A DNA stretch of 64,000 nt from Diphasiastrum complanatum (lineage: Eukaryota > Streptophyta > Lycopodiopsida > Lycopodiales > Lycopodiaceae): the NCBI GenBank assembly GCA_029204225.1, contig MU832172.1, positions 1 through 64,000 on the forward strand. Direction: 5' to 3'. The translations under genes and the position numbers were made by a program. Each line of letters begins with the position of its first letter. The stretch's first letter is position 1. Of this stretch, positions 46,362 through 57,779 are shown piece after piece. Below the pieces are notes generated by a model. That model was not told the origin of the DNA. It searched no databases and saw only the letters and a list, made by a program, of their open reading frames with translations.

Positions 46362-46605
46362 TTGACTGCTATAATGCAAGAATAGGAGATCAATAGCTTA
46401 ATATAGGTTGCATGGGGATCTTAAGGGGGATATTCTCTCCTCTTGGAGAAAATACATACCATGGAAACTCGCCCATCTCCCTATTGGAATTTCAGATTCT
46501 TGAGCCAGTTTCCTCTCCTCTCTTAAATTCATTCACTGTGGCTTGGGGGTGAAGTGGTTAGGGTATTGAATATCTTCTTCATGTTGGTTGGGTGGTTTAT
46601 GTACT
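46362..46605 (+). repeat. Chromovirus LTR fragment
   Basis: Matches 43909-44125 of the chromovirus LTR (AATGCAAGAATAGGAG, CTTGGAGAAA, TTGGTTGGGTGGTT). It is truncated at both ends. Confidence 0.7.
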
Positions 46606-47500
46606 TTAACCCAAGCAAATTGGTAGTGTATAAATTGTTAACAAAAATAATATTTATAGTAGAAGATTAATGCATGCTATAAATTCATGCATTCCAAACT
46701 AAGCAAGAACGAGTAATCTTCAGACACCAAAGCAAAAAGAACGCATAGCATTTCTCATCCATGTTTTGTACCTAAAGTGGATTCATTTTATGGCTTGAAT
46801 TGAGACTTGGTGCTCAGCAGTACAGTGTGGCTGACATCATGCAACTGACAAATGTCACCAGTCAAGTTGTTGAGCACCAAGAATCCCTTCCTCACTTCTA
46901 GCCATTTTCTATTTTGATTTCTTTGACTCCTAATCCATCTTTAAGGTAGTTAGATCTATGTCTTGGCAATGCTTTGGTCATTGCATCTGCTATCATTTCA
47001 TCAGTAGAGCAATAGCTCAAAATCATTCTGTTACTCTATACCAAATCTTTAACAAAATGGTATTGAATATCTATATATTTACTCTTTCTATGAAAAACTC
47101 CAATTTTTGCAGATGAAAATACCCATTCCATGCACGAATAGACTATCTGTGCGAATCAAATGTGAACTAGCCTTAAAGATCTTTTATGGTTTATTTGAAA
47201 TCCCAATTTTGGTTTCCCACTAAAGAAACTTTCTTTTTATATGAATTATAATACCCATGTATGTTGGAAAGACATTCTTGGAAATCAGAGAAAAATCATA
47301 AGTCACGTAGGCATTTACAACATCTAATTTCAGAGAGTTCAAAGCAAGAAATTGAGGTAAAAAATGTCTAGAACTTGCAAGTTGAGGAGAAACAAATACT
47401 AGTCAAGACAAAATCTGCAACAATGGCATAAAACATTAAGAAGGTAAAGGGATGAGGAATGGATTGTGGGCCAAAATTGAGAGCCACGTCTATTTAGCCC
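46600..47500 (-). mobile_element. Copia 3' fragment (RNase H end plus LTR)
   Basis: Minus-strand reading from about 47120 gives VFHRKSKYIDIQYHFVKDLV, an in-frame TAG, then CSTDEMIADAMTKALPRHRS and KDGLGVKEIKIENG-stop near 46888, the C terminus of copia RNase H. A purine-rich GAAGTGAGGAAGGGA and an LTR-like TGGTGCTCAAC follow. The flanking parts (47080-47500 and 46600-46735) are inverted copies of DNA at 42945-43365 and 41058-41190. Confidence 0.75.
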
Positions 47501-48759
47501 ACTATCACTAACAAACATACCACTGATGTTGATGAGTTGTTTACTTGTTCTACATTTGTTTGTCTGGAACATGCTCCCTAATCGATTGTTGCTTGGTGTT
47601 ACTCTTGATTGCCTGCTTCAACTCACCAAAAATTGTCTTATACCAGTTGTAAGGTTCTAGCGGGCCAAATCCTAATTTGTAGTTGGAGTCTATAATGAGG
47701 TGCAGGATTTGTGAAGAAATGTGTTCCTTCTTGAGGTTTCCAACCATCAGAGGGAGTTGTTCAGAAGCTGGGCTGCGACGTGGATGATGGGATCTCAGAT
47801 GGATTCTAGGAGATACCCGTCATGAGTCTAAAAAAACTCAATGGTTGTGTCTATGAACGGCGTGATCACGTTCTTTGTGTGCTTGTGGTTTGGCGATGGC
47901 TCAGTGCCAGATGTGATACCTATGGCTGCAAGGGCAGCTTCAGTAACACGCTTGTGTGTGGCAGTCTGGAAAGTGATGTAAAACTTAGAATTGGAATTGG
48001 TCCAAGTGCTAAAGGTAAAACAGTATGTGCAAAAAATGAGCCAAAAAGTAGTTTTCCAAGTCATTTTCCATAAAGATCTGATTCTTGAAAATACTTTCCT
48101 TCAATTTTTCCTGACCTAATGACATTTCTGACCAGACAACTAAATAATTAATTAGTTTTAAGACAACTTTAGTAGTGAATCTACAATTGCACACATACGA
48201 TAGTATCAAGGCTAAGGAGTTGTTTGATCAGAGTTACGATCACTGGCACATCTAACAAGTCGAGGCTTACCAACTGTTAGAAATAGAAGAACTTAGCAAG
48301 CACAAAGAGCAGGAAAAACTTGAAGACTCAAACTCTCTCTGTTATCTCCTGAAAAACTCGACAATTGTATTGAAGCGTATGTGAAGTATATAGGGAGCTA
48401 GTGCGAAAGTGCACAACTCTTTAGCAACCGATATGTCGCTTCTTATTTAATTTGATTAATTAATTCTATCCAATAGGAAAATTACAAGTGTTCAATTCCT
48501 AGGTGGCATCCTTGTCATCCATGCAACTTTACTCCAATGAGAAGCAAACACGTGGAAGATTGCAACGTTTGCATGGAGCACAATAAATGAATCTTCTGGA
48601 GTGTAGTCCTTTTAGGGCTAGCCTTCTTATTAAGGTTCGTGTCGTTTCATAATTGCCCTTCGGGTTATAGTCCTTCCTTTAGTTTCATTTATTAAGGCAT
48701 CTTTACCTTCGATATATCGTTGAATAACTTGTCATTGTCACGACCATTAGATAATTCTT
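47501..48759. other. Unassigned repeat-like DNA
   Basis: A short conserved-looking minus-strand frame at 48064-47828 (FYITFQTATHKRVTEAALAA) and another at 47747-47550 look like pieces of one spliced or frameshifted gene, but I recognise no family. From about 48260 to 48760 the sequence is AT-rich and possibly LTR-like on the minus strand; this is not supported by a repeat partner. Confidence 0.3.
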
Positions 48760-49226
48760 CATTAGAGAAAGTTAGAGCATGAAGAGGGTCTTTGAAAAAG
48801 ATGTTTTCTTTTTTTCTCTTATTTTCGTTGCCATGTGGACCAATTGAAACCTTGAAATTGGAGTTCCACGTAACGTAGAATTTCCAAATATAAATATAAT
48901 AAAAACTTTGAGAATATATTGTTGTTTCGTCGGGCAACATGTGGAAATGCTATTGGTTGATGAGGCCTGCCCTTCCAGCTCATCACTGCCCGAAGAGACC
49001 CAAAAATATTGAAAATGAATATGACAGGTGGTTGAGATGAGAAAATCGATGTACCATTAATGTACCAAATAATGGTTAACAGGGCTAACCAAAGTTAATT
49101 CCTGGCGCCAAATAGATTAGTATTTCGAATTTACACCAACACATTTTCTCATATTCATGGCTTTTCGTCTATGCAAATTTTCAGATTTATAGTTCATTGT
49201 TTTAGACTTTTGCATGCACATTACGA

Positions 49227-50566
49227 ATGGCGCCATCAAGGAAGTCGTGCTCCTCAATTGACTCTCTGCTTCTATTCAATGAGACATCTGATAATGGATT
49301 ATGGGTGCCAAGAAAATATTCAAAAAACTCTTGGGTTTTGATGCATCCATCATCAAAAGGAGCATTTCCTAAAAGCAAAAGGTCAAAACTATCATTTTGA
49401 TCTTATTGAAAAGCTAGAAATTTGGATTTCAAAACATCATTAGGAGGAAACTCTATTTCTAAAATTCTAGTCCAACATGTATATATGCATTTGGAGATAA
49501 GTGCAAGGATTCAACCGTCAGGATCACAAAAAAAACAACTGTGAGTATTGATATTTTTTATACTTTGATATTTGTTATTTGATAGTAAACTTGCCAATCT
49601 GATCATTTTTCTCTTGCAGATTTATATCCATCCAACATAAATGAATGCGAGCCGAGTGGATCTTTATCAGGTGTGTTAGATTTTATTCACACTGATATTG
49701 GACAGCTGCAATATCGAGGTAGAACTGCAAAAGATCTAGCTGATAGTGGGACCTTTTTTTATAAATCAATGTACATTCCTGATACAAAAGAAAATTTTGA
49801 ACAAATAGTACCAATTCCATTACCTAGTTTTGAAAGTGATGAATGGATTGCACCAAATGCTACAATTTCAGAATCATTTTGTTGCAAGATATATAATGAT
49901 GTAAATGAGCACGAGATAAAAAATAGTCAGATTGAGTTGGTTTATTTCCTTGAATATTTTTGTTGATTTCTTTTCAAGTGTCAATGTACACAAAAGTCCA
50001 ACGATGTTTGTATGCAAAAATTTATCAGATAGTTTATTATCTGAACTTATGGATGAAGGTTGGGACGAACAATCAGATGGAGAAGTAGAATGCAGAATTA
50101 AAATGTCTTCCATGTGCTTCCGTTATCAAATTGAAAAACAAATGTTGAGCTTATGCTTCCATTATCAAAGACGAAAAAAAAATAAAGGTAAATGGGTGCC
50201 ACTCGATCAAGACTTGGAAGCCAGTGGACATTCAAAATGAAAAAATATTGATATTATATACAATGATGTCGTTTTGACATGGATTGAGGTGGAAGAAGAT
50301 TGGAGTCTAAACTACATCAGGTGGGAACTATTGCTCCTACAAGGTGATGTACTTTCAGACTTCAGATTCATTTTCAATGATAAACTCGTAAGTAACTATA
50401 AACACTCGATCTTTTATGAATAGTTTCAATTAAAACTTTCTAATTCAAACTCTGTACTAATTCTAACTAACTTTGTATTAGTTTTATGTAGGTACGTAAA
50501 AGACATGAGATCGAGATCAAATGCAGAGATATTGGCGAAACAATCCAACTTATGAAAGAACATTGA
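49227..50566 (+). pseudogene. Unknown three-exon gene of the repeat element, copy 2
   Basis: Homologue of 548-1884. Start MAPSRKSCSSIDSLLLFNE at 49227. Here the intron 1 donor GTGAGT (49541) is intact and exon 2 has CGA where copy 1 has TGA (IGQLQYRGRTAKDLADSG). It is nevertheless broken: a TGA follows KLSF in exon 1, there is a frameshift near 49960, and a stop follows ASGHSK at about 50238. Different lesions in the two copies mean that the common ancestor was probably intact and coding. Confidence 0.5.
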
Positions 50567-50759
50567 GATTCACTATCAGCAAATACATGCCAATGTCTTT
50601 TTATCATTATAGAAAAATTGCATTCCATTATTAGACTATGGACACAAGCTGATTGTAAGAATCTATTGTGATATCAATAAAAAAAACCCATAAATGGGTT
50701 GTTTACATGTAAAATGATTGTATCTTTTTTTTTATGTATCTCTATCTATAAATAGATCT

Positions 50760-52608
50760 CTATTCAGTCAATTTTTCTATATTTTCTTTATTAGTATTAG
50801 GAACTGATAAGGGAATAGCTCCTTCTATAATCGCGTGTTCCTCTTTTTCAGGAAGGGCCTCAATGCCTTTTAAGACAAGAGGACTCTTTGCTATAATATT
50901 GCCTTCCACTGTATTAGGAAGGACTTTTATTCCTTTTTGATCATATAATATAAGATCTGCATCCTGAGCAACCTGAAAGGCTGTTAAAGTAGGAGCAACT
51001 TGCTTTTGAGGGCCCTCGATCTCAGGTGCAACGCTTACACCGTTTTGGGCATAGGTTCTGATCAACTCTTGCCGAAATCTATATACATCGTTAGGAGTAT
51101 ACGGCTCAAGAGTGAACTGTCATCACAAAACACGAGAATCAGCAAATTACAAACAATGATAGTAAAAGAATATGAATCAAATGAAAGGAACTACAAATGA
51201 ACAGAATATTACCTTTTCAATATCTACATCCACTTGTAAATTATACCACTCAAAAAATAGCTTCGTATTGTACAGGACGAACCATGTACAAGTAAAAGTA
51301 TCGTTTTGTTGTACACATTGCATATATAGAACAAAAATTAGTAATATTATGATAGAAATTTTATTTATGCTATGACGATGGATTTGAACTAAAAAAATAA
51401 TACATGCATATTAGAGATAAATTGAATATATCTTAAGTGATCTAATGGTTATCTCTCCAATTGAAGTTGTCGTTGTCGGTATTTCCCAAATGGCATCATG
51501 AAATAGAGAATCAAATTCTCTATGTATATTTGCAGCTGAGTTTAATTTTACAAATAGAAAATTTGATTCCCCCTCCTTATTTATCTTTACAGAAAGAATG
51601 TTCAGGCTCCAATGCCAACTGCAACAACCAAAATGCAAATATCGATAAATCCATACTTATGAAAGCAATCCTTACTTATTAAAGCAATGAAGCATGCAAC
51701 AATCCAGATTAAAACAAGAAAAACAAAAGAGCAATCCTTACTTATTTTCATATGGAATCAAATAGAATTTTGCCACAGGACTGCATTTGATAAAATATAC
51801 AGTCTTCTCAAAATTGGCAACTTTTGCCTTTATCGCTCCATGAAAAATGGACTAACAACAAAAACTATACCATGAGAATTGGAACTAATACTATTCTACA
51901 AAAAAGATACTTCGGCTTCTACTATTACATCTGAAATTTCTGAGGTTTTATCTTTCAGCTCGGCACAAAATTTGGGACCTAATTTAAAGCTTGTATGTGA
52001 ATCTGGAAGAAAAAAATCAAAAAAATTATCGAGAAGATCAATTTTATTAGCTAGGTAGGCCTTGTATTGGTTACAATGGTCAGAATCAAAATAAACTTGG
52101 GCAGAATCTTATGGAATTCTTACAAAAAGATTATGTACAGAAGCATAAAAAGAAGTCGAAACAATATTTATAGATTTCTCTATTATTTTGTCGAGCTCCT
52201 CTTGGGTAATCAACTCTTTTAGTGAAGAAACCTGTTGAGGAGCTGGACGAATAATAGGAGGAGAAAGGAGTGAAGATTCTCAATCTGAATGAGATTCTCC
52301 AGCATCTGACTCAAAGCTCAAGATGATCTGGGGTCTCTTGGTCGGGATAACTCTAGGAGGAAGGGAAGCACCTGGCCTTCGAGATCCAGCCTTCTTGGGG
52401 ACAGTCTGCTTCCTCTTCCTCCTAGAGGGAGTCCGCAAGTTGGTTCTATCCAGAGGCAGGTCTCTGGAGGTGCTGGCATTATCAACATACAGACTAGAAA
52501 AACGGTCCCGAAGCCTTCTGAGAATGACGCGATCTTTTGGCATGATGGTGACATGCTTACCATGCACTGCCACAAGACAAGTATCCTCAAAAAACTGGGA
52601 CAAAAAAT
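50760..52608 (-). pseudogene. H3-fold/Ulp1 gene, copy 2, truncated and splice-broken
   Basis: Exon equivalents are 52608-51742, 51618-51432, 51317-51213 and 51116-50760. The H3 part starts only at DFLSQFFEDTCLVAVHGKHV; everything before is lost at 52608. The Ulp1 His (HWSLNIL) and Cys (VQQNDTFTCTWFVL) regions survive. Asp is again Asn (KLNS). Lesions: TGA at about 52280, TAA at 52109-52111, TAG after VSFL, the donor after exon 2 changed GT to AT, and the acceptor of exon 3 changed AG to AA. Residue identity with copy 1 remains high in both domains. Confidence 0.75.
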
Positions 52609-52989
52609 CATTAGAGAAAATATGGGCCCAAAGAGGGCCCTATAAGAAATGCCATGTAGGAGAGAGAAAAATAACTATAAAGTAATTATAATATTATTTT
52701 CTAACTTCTTTACGCATTTGCCCGCACTACTTTCCATGTAAATGAATGCACCTTAGTTTAGTCACATCAAACTTCACTGGTGTTTAACCATAGTTAAAAT
52801 ATAACTTTTCAAAATGCTGAAATATTCCCTCCCAATAGTCAGGAACACTAAAAAATTTGAATTAGGAGTGACATTTCTGAAAAAAGCCTACGCCATCTCT
52901 ATCTCCAGGGTCAAAAACAAGTGTTTAGCGCCATCTCTATCTCCAGTAGAGTTGTTAGCACCATCTCCAGCTTTGTTACTACTGTACTG

Positions 52990-55760
52990 ATGACAAAGCT
53001 TTATCATCTTCATGTAGATCTGTCACCAGAATATGCTCCGCTCAGGACAAGAAATTCAAAGCAGCCCAGATTGTCAACTTATGATATGGTCTAATACAGG
53101 GAGGAAAAGCTAAAGCATGTAGATTGGTTATCAGGAACATTGTATCCTATTGATCCATGTTCATTGCAACATCTATATTTTCATTCGGTGAGTCAATTAA
53201 TAATCTATATGTGTCACGGTAAAAATGGCCTTTTGGGTTACTGTGAGAATTTGATGCTCTATGGGAATGCACATTTAATGCAAAGAATACATTATTTGGA
53301 AGAGGAATCAAGGAAAATATCAAAGGAGTGCGAAGAAAATTCTACAAAGATGAAAACTTGTTTGGATGAAAATGAGATGCTCAAGGAGGAGATCCGAAGG
53401 TTGAAATCTTCTTTGCATCATTATACAACTAGTAATGATGAGATAAAAGTTGCATTTCAATCCATGCGTATCTCATATTTGTCTCTTGTTAAAGATATGG
53501 ATGTGCTCAACAGAAAGGTCTGAAGCAACAAGAGGAAAAGACTGGTAAACAAGGATATATGTGATCTATCCTTCAGAGGAGGTCATAGAAAAAGACGAAT
53601 CCGTGCATTCAAGTAAGTTATAGCTTATTTGATACTGAAAATTACTTGAACTTTTTGATTCATTCATAATCACTAATTTTCTTATTTATTCATTTCAACT
53701 TTCTGTTGATTTGCTTATTATACACTGTTGTGAATACTATGAGTGTCCTAATTTCTACTGACATTTTCATGAACATTATGTTTGCAATGCAGATCAGCAT
53801 TGGTTGTTGAAGACCATTTGGCCGATGATATTTCAATTGGAAACTCACTAGGCTCTATCTTGACTTCTAAATCTATGAAATCAATGTTAAATAATAACAA
53901 AATGAAAAAGATTAAGGCTTCAGTTAGTGATAGCATTATGGCTTGAAGTAGAAAAAATATTAGACACTACATTGCTTCAGGGAGCATGTGACTTTTCTAG
54001 CATTAGTAGGGAAGCATATGCAACAATGTTTAAGATGATAAAGGAGGCATTTGCACAGGTAAATATTAAAAAGTTTCCAATCCCACGACCATTTCATCTT
54101 AAGAAAATAGAGACATGTTAGACCATGGTATGCAGACAATAGTTGGTAATCCATCTCATATCAATGAAGTGTATTGCTCGAAAGGAGAAAGTCTAGCATA
54201 TAACAATTCATACAATTTATTTATTGACATTTATCAATTATTAACATTCATCATAAATTTTACGGTATTACAGATGAGAATGTCAATAACAAGTTGATAG
54301 TTGTTCTCAAGTTAGATGAGTCTGAAATTATAAAAGGACAAAAAATGGAAAAGGGTCAGTCTCACAATCATGAATGGAACACTTTCAAATTTAGAAGACT
54401 TAGAAGGCCTTAATTTCAGTGTTCAATCAGAAAATGATATCTTATGGTTGGCAGCATTTCATGTATAGCAGTTCCTTTGCATAATAAATAGGGATAATTA
54501 TTTGAATATGAATTTCATATCTAAAATATTCTCTGTGTTAATATTATGAGGCTAATCACATTTTTGTATTCTCTTATAGGTGCTGAAAGAAGACCATAAC
54601 ACTCTCTCATGGATATTTAATAGAACATCATATCCTATCACCATATAAAATCACATGGAGGGAGTTCCACTCAATATTCCTGGAATTGGCACTTTCAACA
54701 TTGAATGGCATTTAGCAAGAGATCTGAAGACATTAGAATTTAAGTTCAATGTATCTCAAGGCGCTAACTCTAAACACCCTTGTTTGTACTGCATGAAAAC
54801 AACAAAAGACATGACAAGGAGTACATGAATATCAAGAGATCGAGAAGATCCTAATTGGAAACCTGTACTACCGATTCCTCTACGAAATCTTCATATCTGT
54901 ACATTGCATGCGGATGTGCGTATTATAGAAAAAATAATATATCTCACATCTTGTTTGCATGGGATTCCGAGCCAGAGGCCTCTACAGAAGAAGCTGTTTC
55001 CAGATTAGAGGATGTATTCTCCAAAGCAGACTTATATAAGGACCACGTTAAAATAAAAAAAGATGAAAAGTTATCAGGTAAAACAGGAAATATTCCATGC
55101 AAGCCGAGCATTGGAGGATCCAAAGCTCGAAGATTTTTATCAAATTATTCTGGCAAACAATCCAAGGTTCAATACACGGTTTGGAAAGAAATTATTGCAG
55201 CAAGTCTAGATTTTGAAGAAGAAGGTTCTACTCGTATACACAAAGTAGAATTTTGGAAAAAGTTAGACAACATGGTGAAATACTTGAGAAAAGATAAATT
55301 TTCAAATACTGATGTTCAAATGATACAAAAAACAACCAATGAATTTGTGGATGCAGTTTAGAGTGCATGGGGTGTTGATCATATAACACATTATATGGTA
55401 AGATTTTGATTTTATACTATGATAGACAAATATGTACAATTAAATTAGATACTTTTGGTACTGATTTAGATTATGTTTTTATGACATACAACACATATTA
55501 CGACATCATTCGACATTCTTTGCAAGAAATAGTGGAAGTCTTAGCATATGGTCACATCGCAAGGAATGGAAAAACCTCATTGACACGCAAGAGCGACATT
55601 TCATAAAAGTACACAACATGGCGGGACTAGCACAAAAAACAGCTATATACTGCAGCTTTTCCAATGGTTTTACAGAAGAATCCAAATTCGTCATAATACA
55701 AAATTGACGGATTATAAAAAATTTCAAAAAGCATGCAAATTTATACAAGCCCATAGGCTA
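52990..55760 (+). pseudogene. Orphan multi-exon gene, transposase-like
   Basis: Start MTKLYHLHVDLSPEYAPL at 52990. Exon 1 ends at GTGAGT (53189) after SLQHLYFHS. A coiled-coil exon follows (HYLEEESRKISKECEENS ... EEIRRLKSSL, to 53523). Later exons contain KLDESEIIKGQKME, PGIGTFNIEWHLARDLKTL, HPCLYCMKTTKD, LPIPLRNLHICTLHA (about 54870-54910), RRFLSNYSGKQSKVQ, and a last exon with SYILQLFQWFYRRIQIRHN ending near 55760. Zinc-like Cys pairs and the conserved HxCTLH motif resemble DDE transposase architecture but I cannot place it in a known superfamily. TAA at about 53094, a stop in exon ...MTRST, and frameshifts near 54930 show decay. If it is the mobility gene, it would explain the element. Confidence 0.4.
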
Positions 55761-55823
55761 TAGACACACAATAAAATTTTGTATATTAAATAAAAATATT
55801 TACAAAGTACAATTCAGGAGTAT

Positions 55824-56905
55824 CTAATCTGCTTCCAATATTTTTTTCAATGAAAGTTGCAACTTAGAATCATGCAACAATTTTCTTCTTTCGTATGGAT
55901 CCAATAGCTCATAGTTTTCATGCTTACTCATATCAACGTAAGCATCATACACTGCAAGATGAGATGATCTGAACATGGAATTCACTGGTCCATATCCTAA
56001 AATTTTAATCGCAATAGTTTTCTTTACAAAAATTATTTCATGCATCTTTTGGAATTATGTCCTCCAAGAAAATGAGACAGTGCCTTGATTGCCATAATCA
56101 TAGTTTCACCGTGTTGATGAAACTTTGAATGGGCAACACTTATCTCATTATTCTTGAAGGACTTCAGATAGTGACCCAGTGCATGATCTCTTGAAAGTTC
56201 TCCAGCAGAAGATCTTTGCCCTCCTCAACGGATTGCGAAATCACCAAGGAAAATTGTTTCTTGAAATGATAAAAAACAAAGTAAGCTCCAGTATATAATC
56301 TAGCATAACAAATCTACTAGTACTTGATAAGAGACAAAAACTTACACATTCGGATTTGTCTTCTCTGATTGCTGTCTCTCCATCAATATTATGTCCACCT
56401 TTCGATGTCAATATTGTTGGTGAATAGACAATTGGCTATGGAAAACCAAGTTGACTTTGGATTCTAAGAAACTCTTCCTCATAAGGTAGATCATCTTCTT
56501 TGTTGCACATTTTTTCCACGACCATTTTCAAGCAATCTTTCTTTGAATAAAACTTATCATTATGTACATCGTCAACACCAGGGAGAAGAACATCAGCATC
56601 AAAATCATTTATATCCGAAAATTCATCAAGCTCTTTGCACAAAATGCAAAGGGTCTCAGCTTCAGTGAAGTCAAAAAGGTCTGGTATATCCAATATTGTC
56701 AAAAAGGAACTATTATCTATGTTATGAGTAGGCAAAGTGATCAAAGATTTATCAGAAGGAGAAAGGATAGTGGGTGTTTTAGGGCCTATAAAACTGGCCC
56801 TATTTCGAGCATGATCAAAATCAGAACAATCATGTAACTGAACACTCGTGTCAATAAAAAAAGTATCTATATCTACAATCTTTGACTTTTCATACTTTGT
56901 ACTTG
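55824..56905 (-). pseudogene. Orphan acidic gene, at least three exons
   Basis: Exon from about 56905 to 56344 (KSKIVDIDTFFIDTSVQL, LDIPDLFDFTEAETL, DINDFDADVLLPGVDD), with TAG at 56436-56438, then a GTAAG donor at 56343. A following exon near 56270-56050 includes HALGHYLKSFKNNEISVAHS and KFHQHGETMIMAIKALSHFL. The final part 56045-55824 ends SLKKILEAD. It is strongly acidic in the first exon. No family recognised. In the proposed element it would be the downstream portion of the gene that begins at 4983, with X and Y in an intron; this is a hypothesis only. Confidence 0.35.
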
Positions 56906-57775
56906 TAGTGCATTATTCTGGTCAAAATTTCAAAATTTCAGCAACTACAATCATTGATCCTGATTTTCTAGAAGAAAATGTGCTAGATGTATCTCATATG
57001 TGCACAATCTGCTATTATGCCACTTTTTACTGATATACGAATGTGGCTATGTTACAGAGTAGCTATGAAATTCTATGGCATATTCAAATGTCATACTCAA
57101 TTTTCAAATGACAGTTATATCAGAGAAATTAGAGCTATTTTTACTACGTTACTATTTTTAGTAAGTTTGTTAAATATCAATAAGCTATTTCTAGCAACAC
57201 TCATAAGTGACTTTGATGGATGATAATATCGACAGTTGCTAAGTATTTTTATTAAATGGCAATTTTTTGCCATATTGTAATGATGAAATGTACTTTATAT
57301 CATGACTAATAAAGGATGCCCAGGTACCTTTAAGGCACTGACTTAAGTTTCAAGGAAAGGTCCAAAGGCTAAGGGTCCTGCAAACAATGACAAGCAAAGT
57401 TCAGTTCAAGACAAAGACAACAAACCAGTGAAAATACCCTTTTGAAGATTAAGGATGTCCTTAAATGATTAGGACCATGACCTTATCATAAGGTCCAAAA
57501 AGATTCCACAAAACAAAATACGTTGGCAAGTTCAAAATCGTTCAAATAGTAATTAACCACGATCCATCAAAGATTATCGAAGAAAATTTGGAGTTATAGC
57601 TCAATTCAAGGATTTAGTAACATTGCTTCACAATTGAAGAGGTTCTAGATAAAAATCGATGAATCCTTATCGATTGAGGACACTGCAAAATATACCAGTC
57701 AAAATAAAATTTTGCAAGTGAAAATGCTTATAAGACATTCAGGTGTCTTGGAAGAAAAGAATTGACGAGGTCATC
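56905..57775. repeat. Repeat block X, inverted copy
   Basis: Reverse complement of 7465-8338. Its outer end abuts copia reverse transcriptase at about 57780 (after PVGKKPIG). Its inner end runs into the acidic orphan gene. Confidence 0.8.
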
Positions 57776-57779
57776 CAAT

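Larger units (their letters stand above)
48760..52608. mobile_element. Left part of multigene repeat element (copy 2)
   Basis: Colinear with 68-3906. It begins CATTAGAGAAAGTTAGAGC at 48760 and ends in the H3-like exon at 52608, where another CATTAGAGAA starts. It carries decayed versions of the + gene and of the H3-Ulp1 gene. The promoter and second + gene of copy 1 are missing because of the break at 52608. Confidence 0.6.
52609..56905. mobile_element. Proposed right part of the multigene element (inverted)
   Basis: It starts CATTAGAGAAAATATGGG at 52609, resembling the terminus at 68 (both have CATTAGAGAA then a GAGGGCC block near base 30). It holds two convergent orphan genes and ends at repeat block X (56905-57775), which in copy 1 follows the left part. 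This chain of shared blocks suggests that it is the other end of the same element, in opposite orientation and inserted into an H3-like exon. That assignment is inference. Confidence 0.4.

Noticed and set aside
48260-48760. Possible minus-strand LTR ending near 48262 with primer-like TTGGTAAGCCTCG
   Set aside because: No partner LTR, and the primer match to initiator tRNA is weak.
52885-52965. Short CGCCATCTCTATCTCCAG repeats as a CRISPR-like array
   Set aside because: Only two or three imperfect units in plant DNA; ordinary local duplication.
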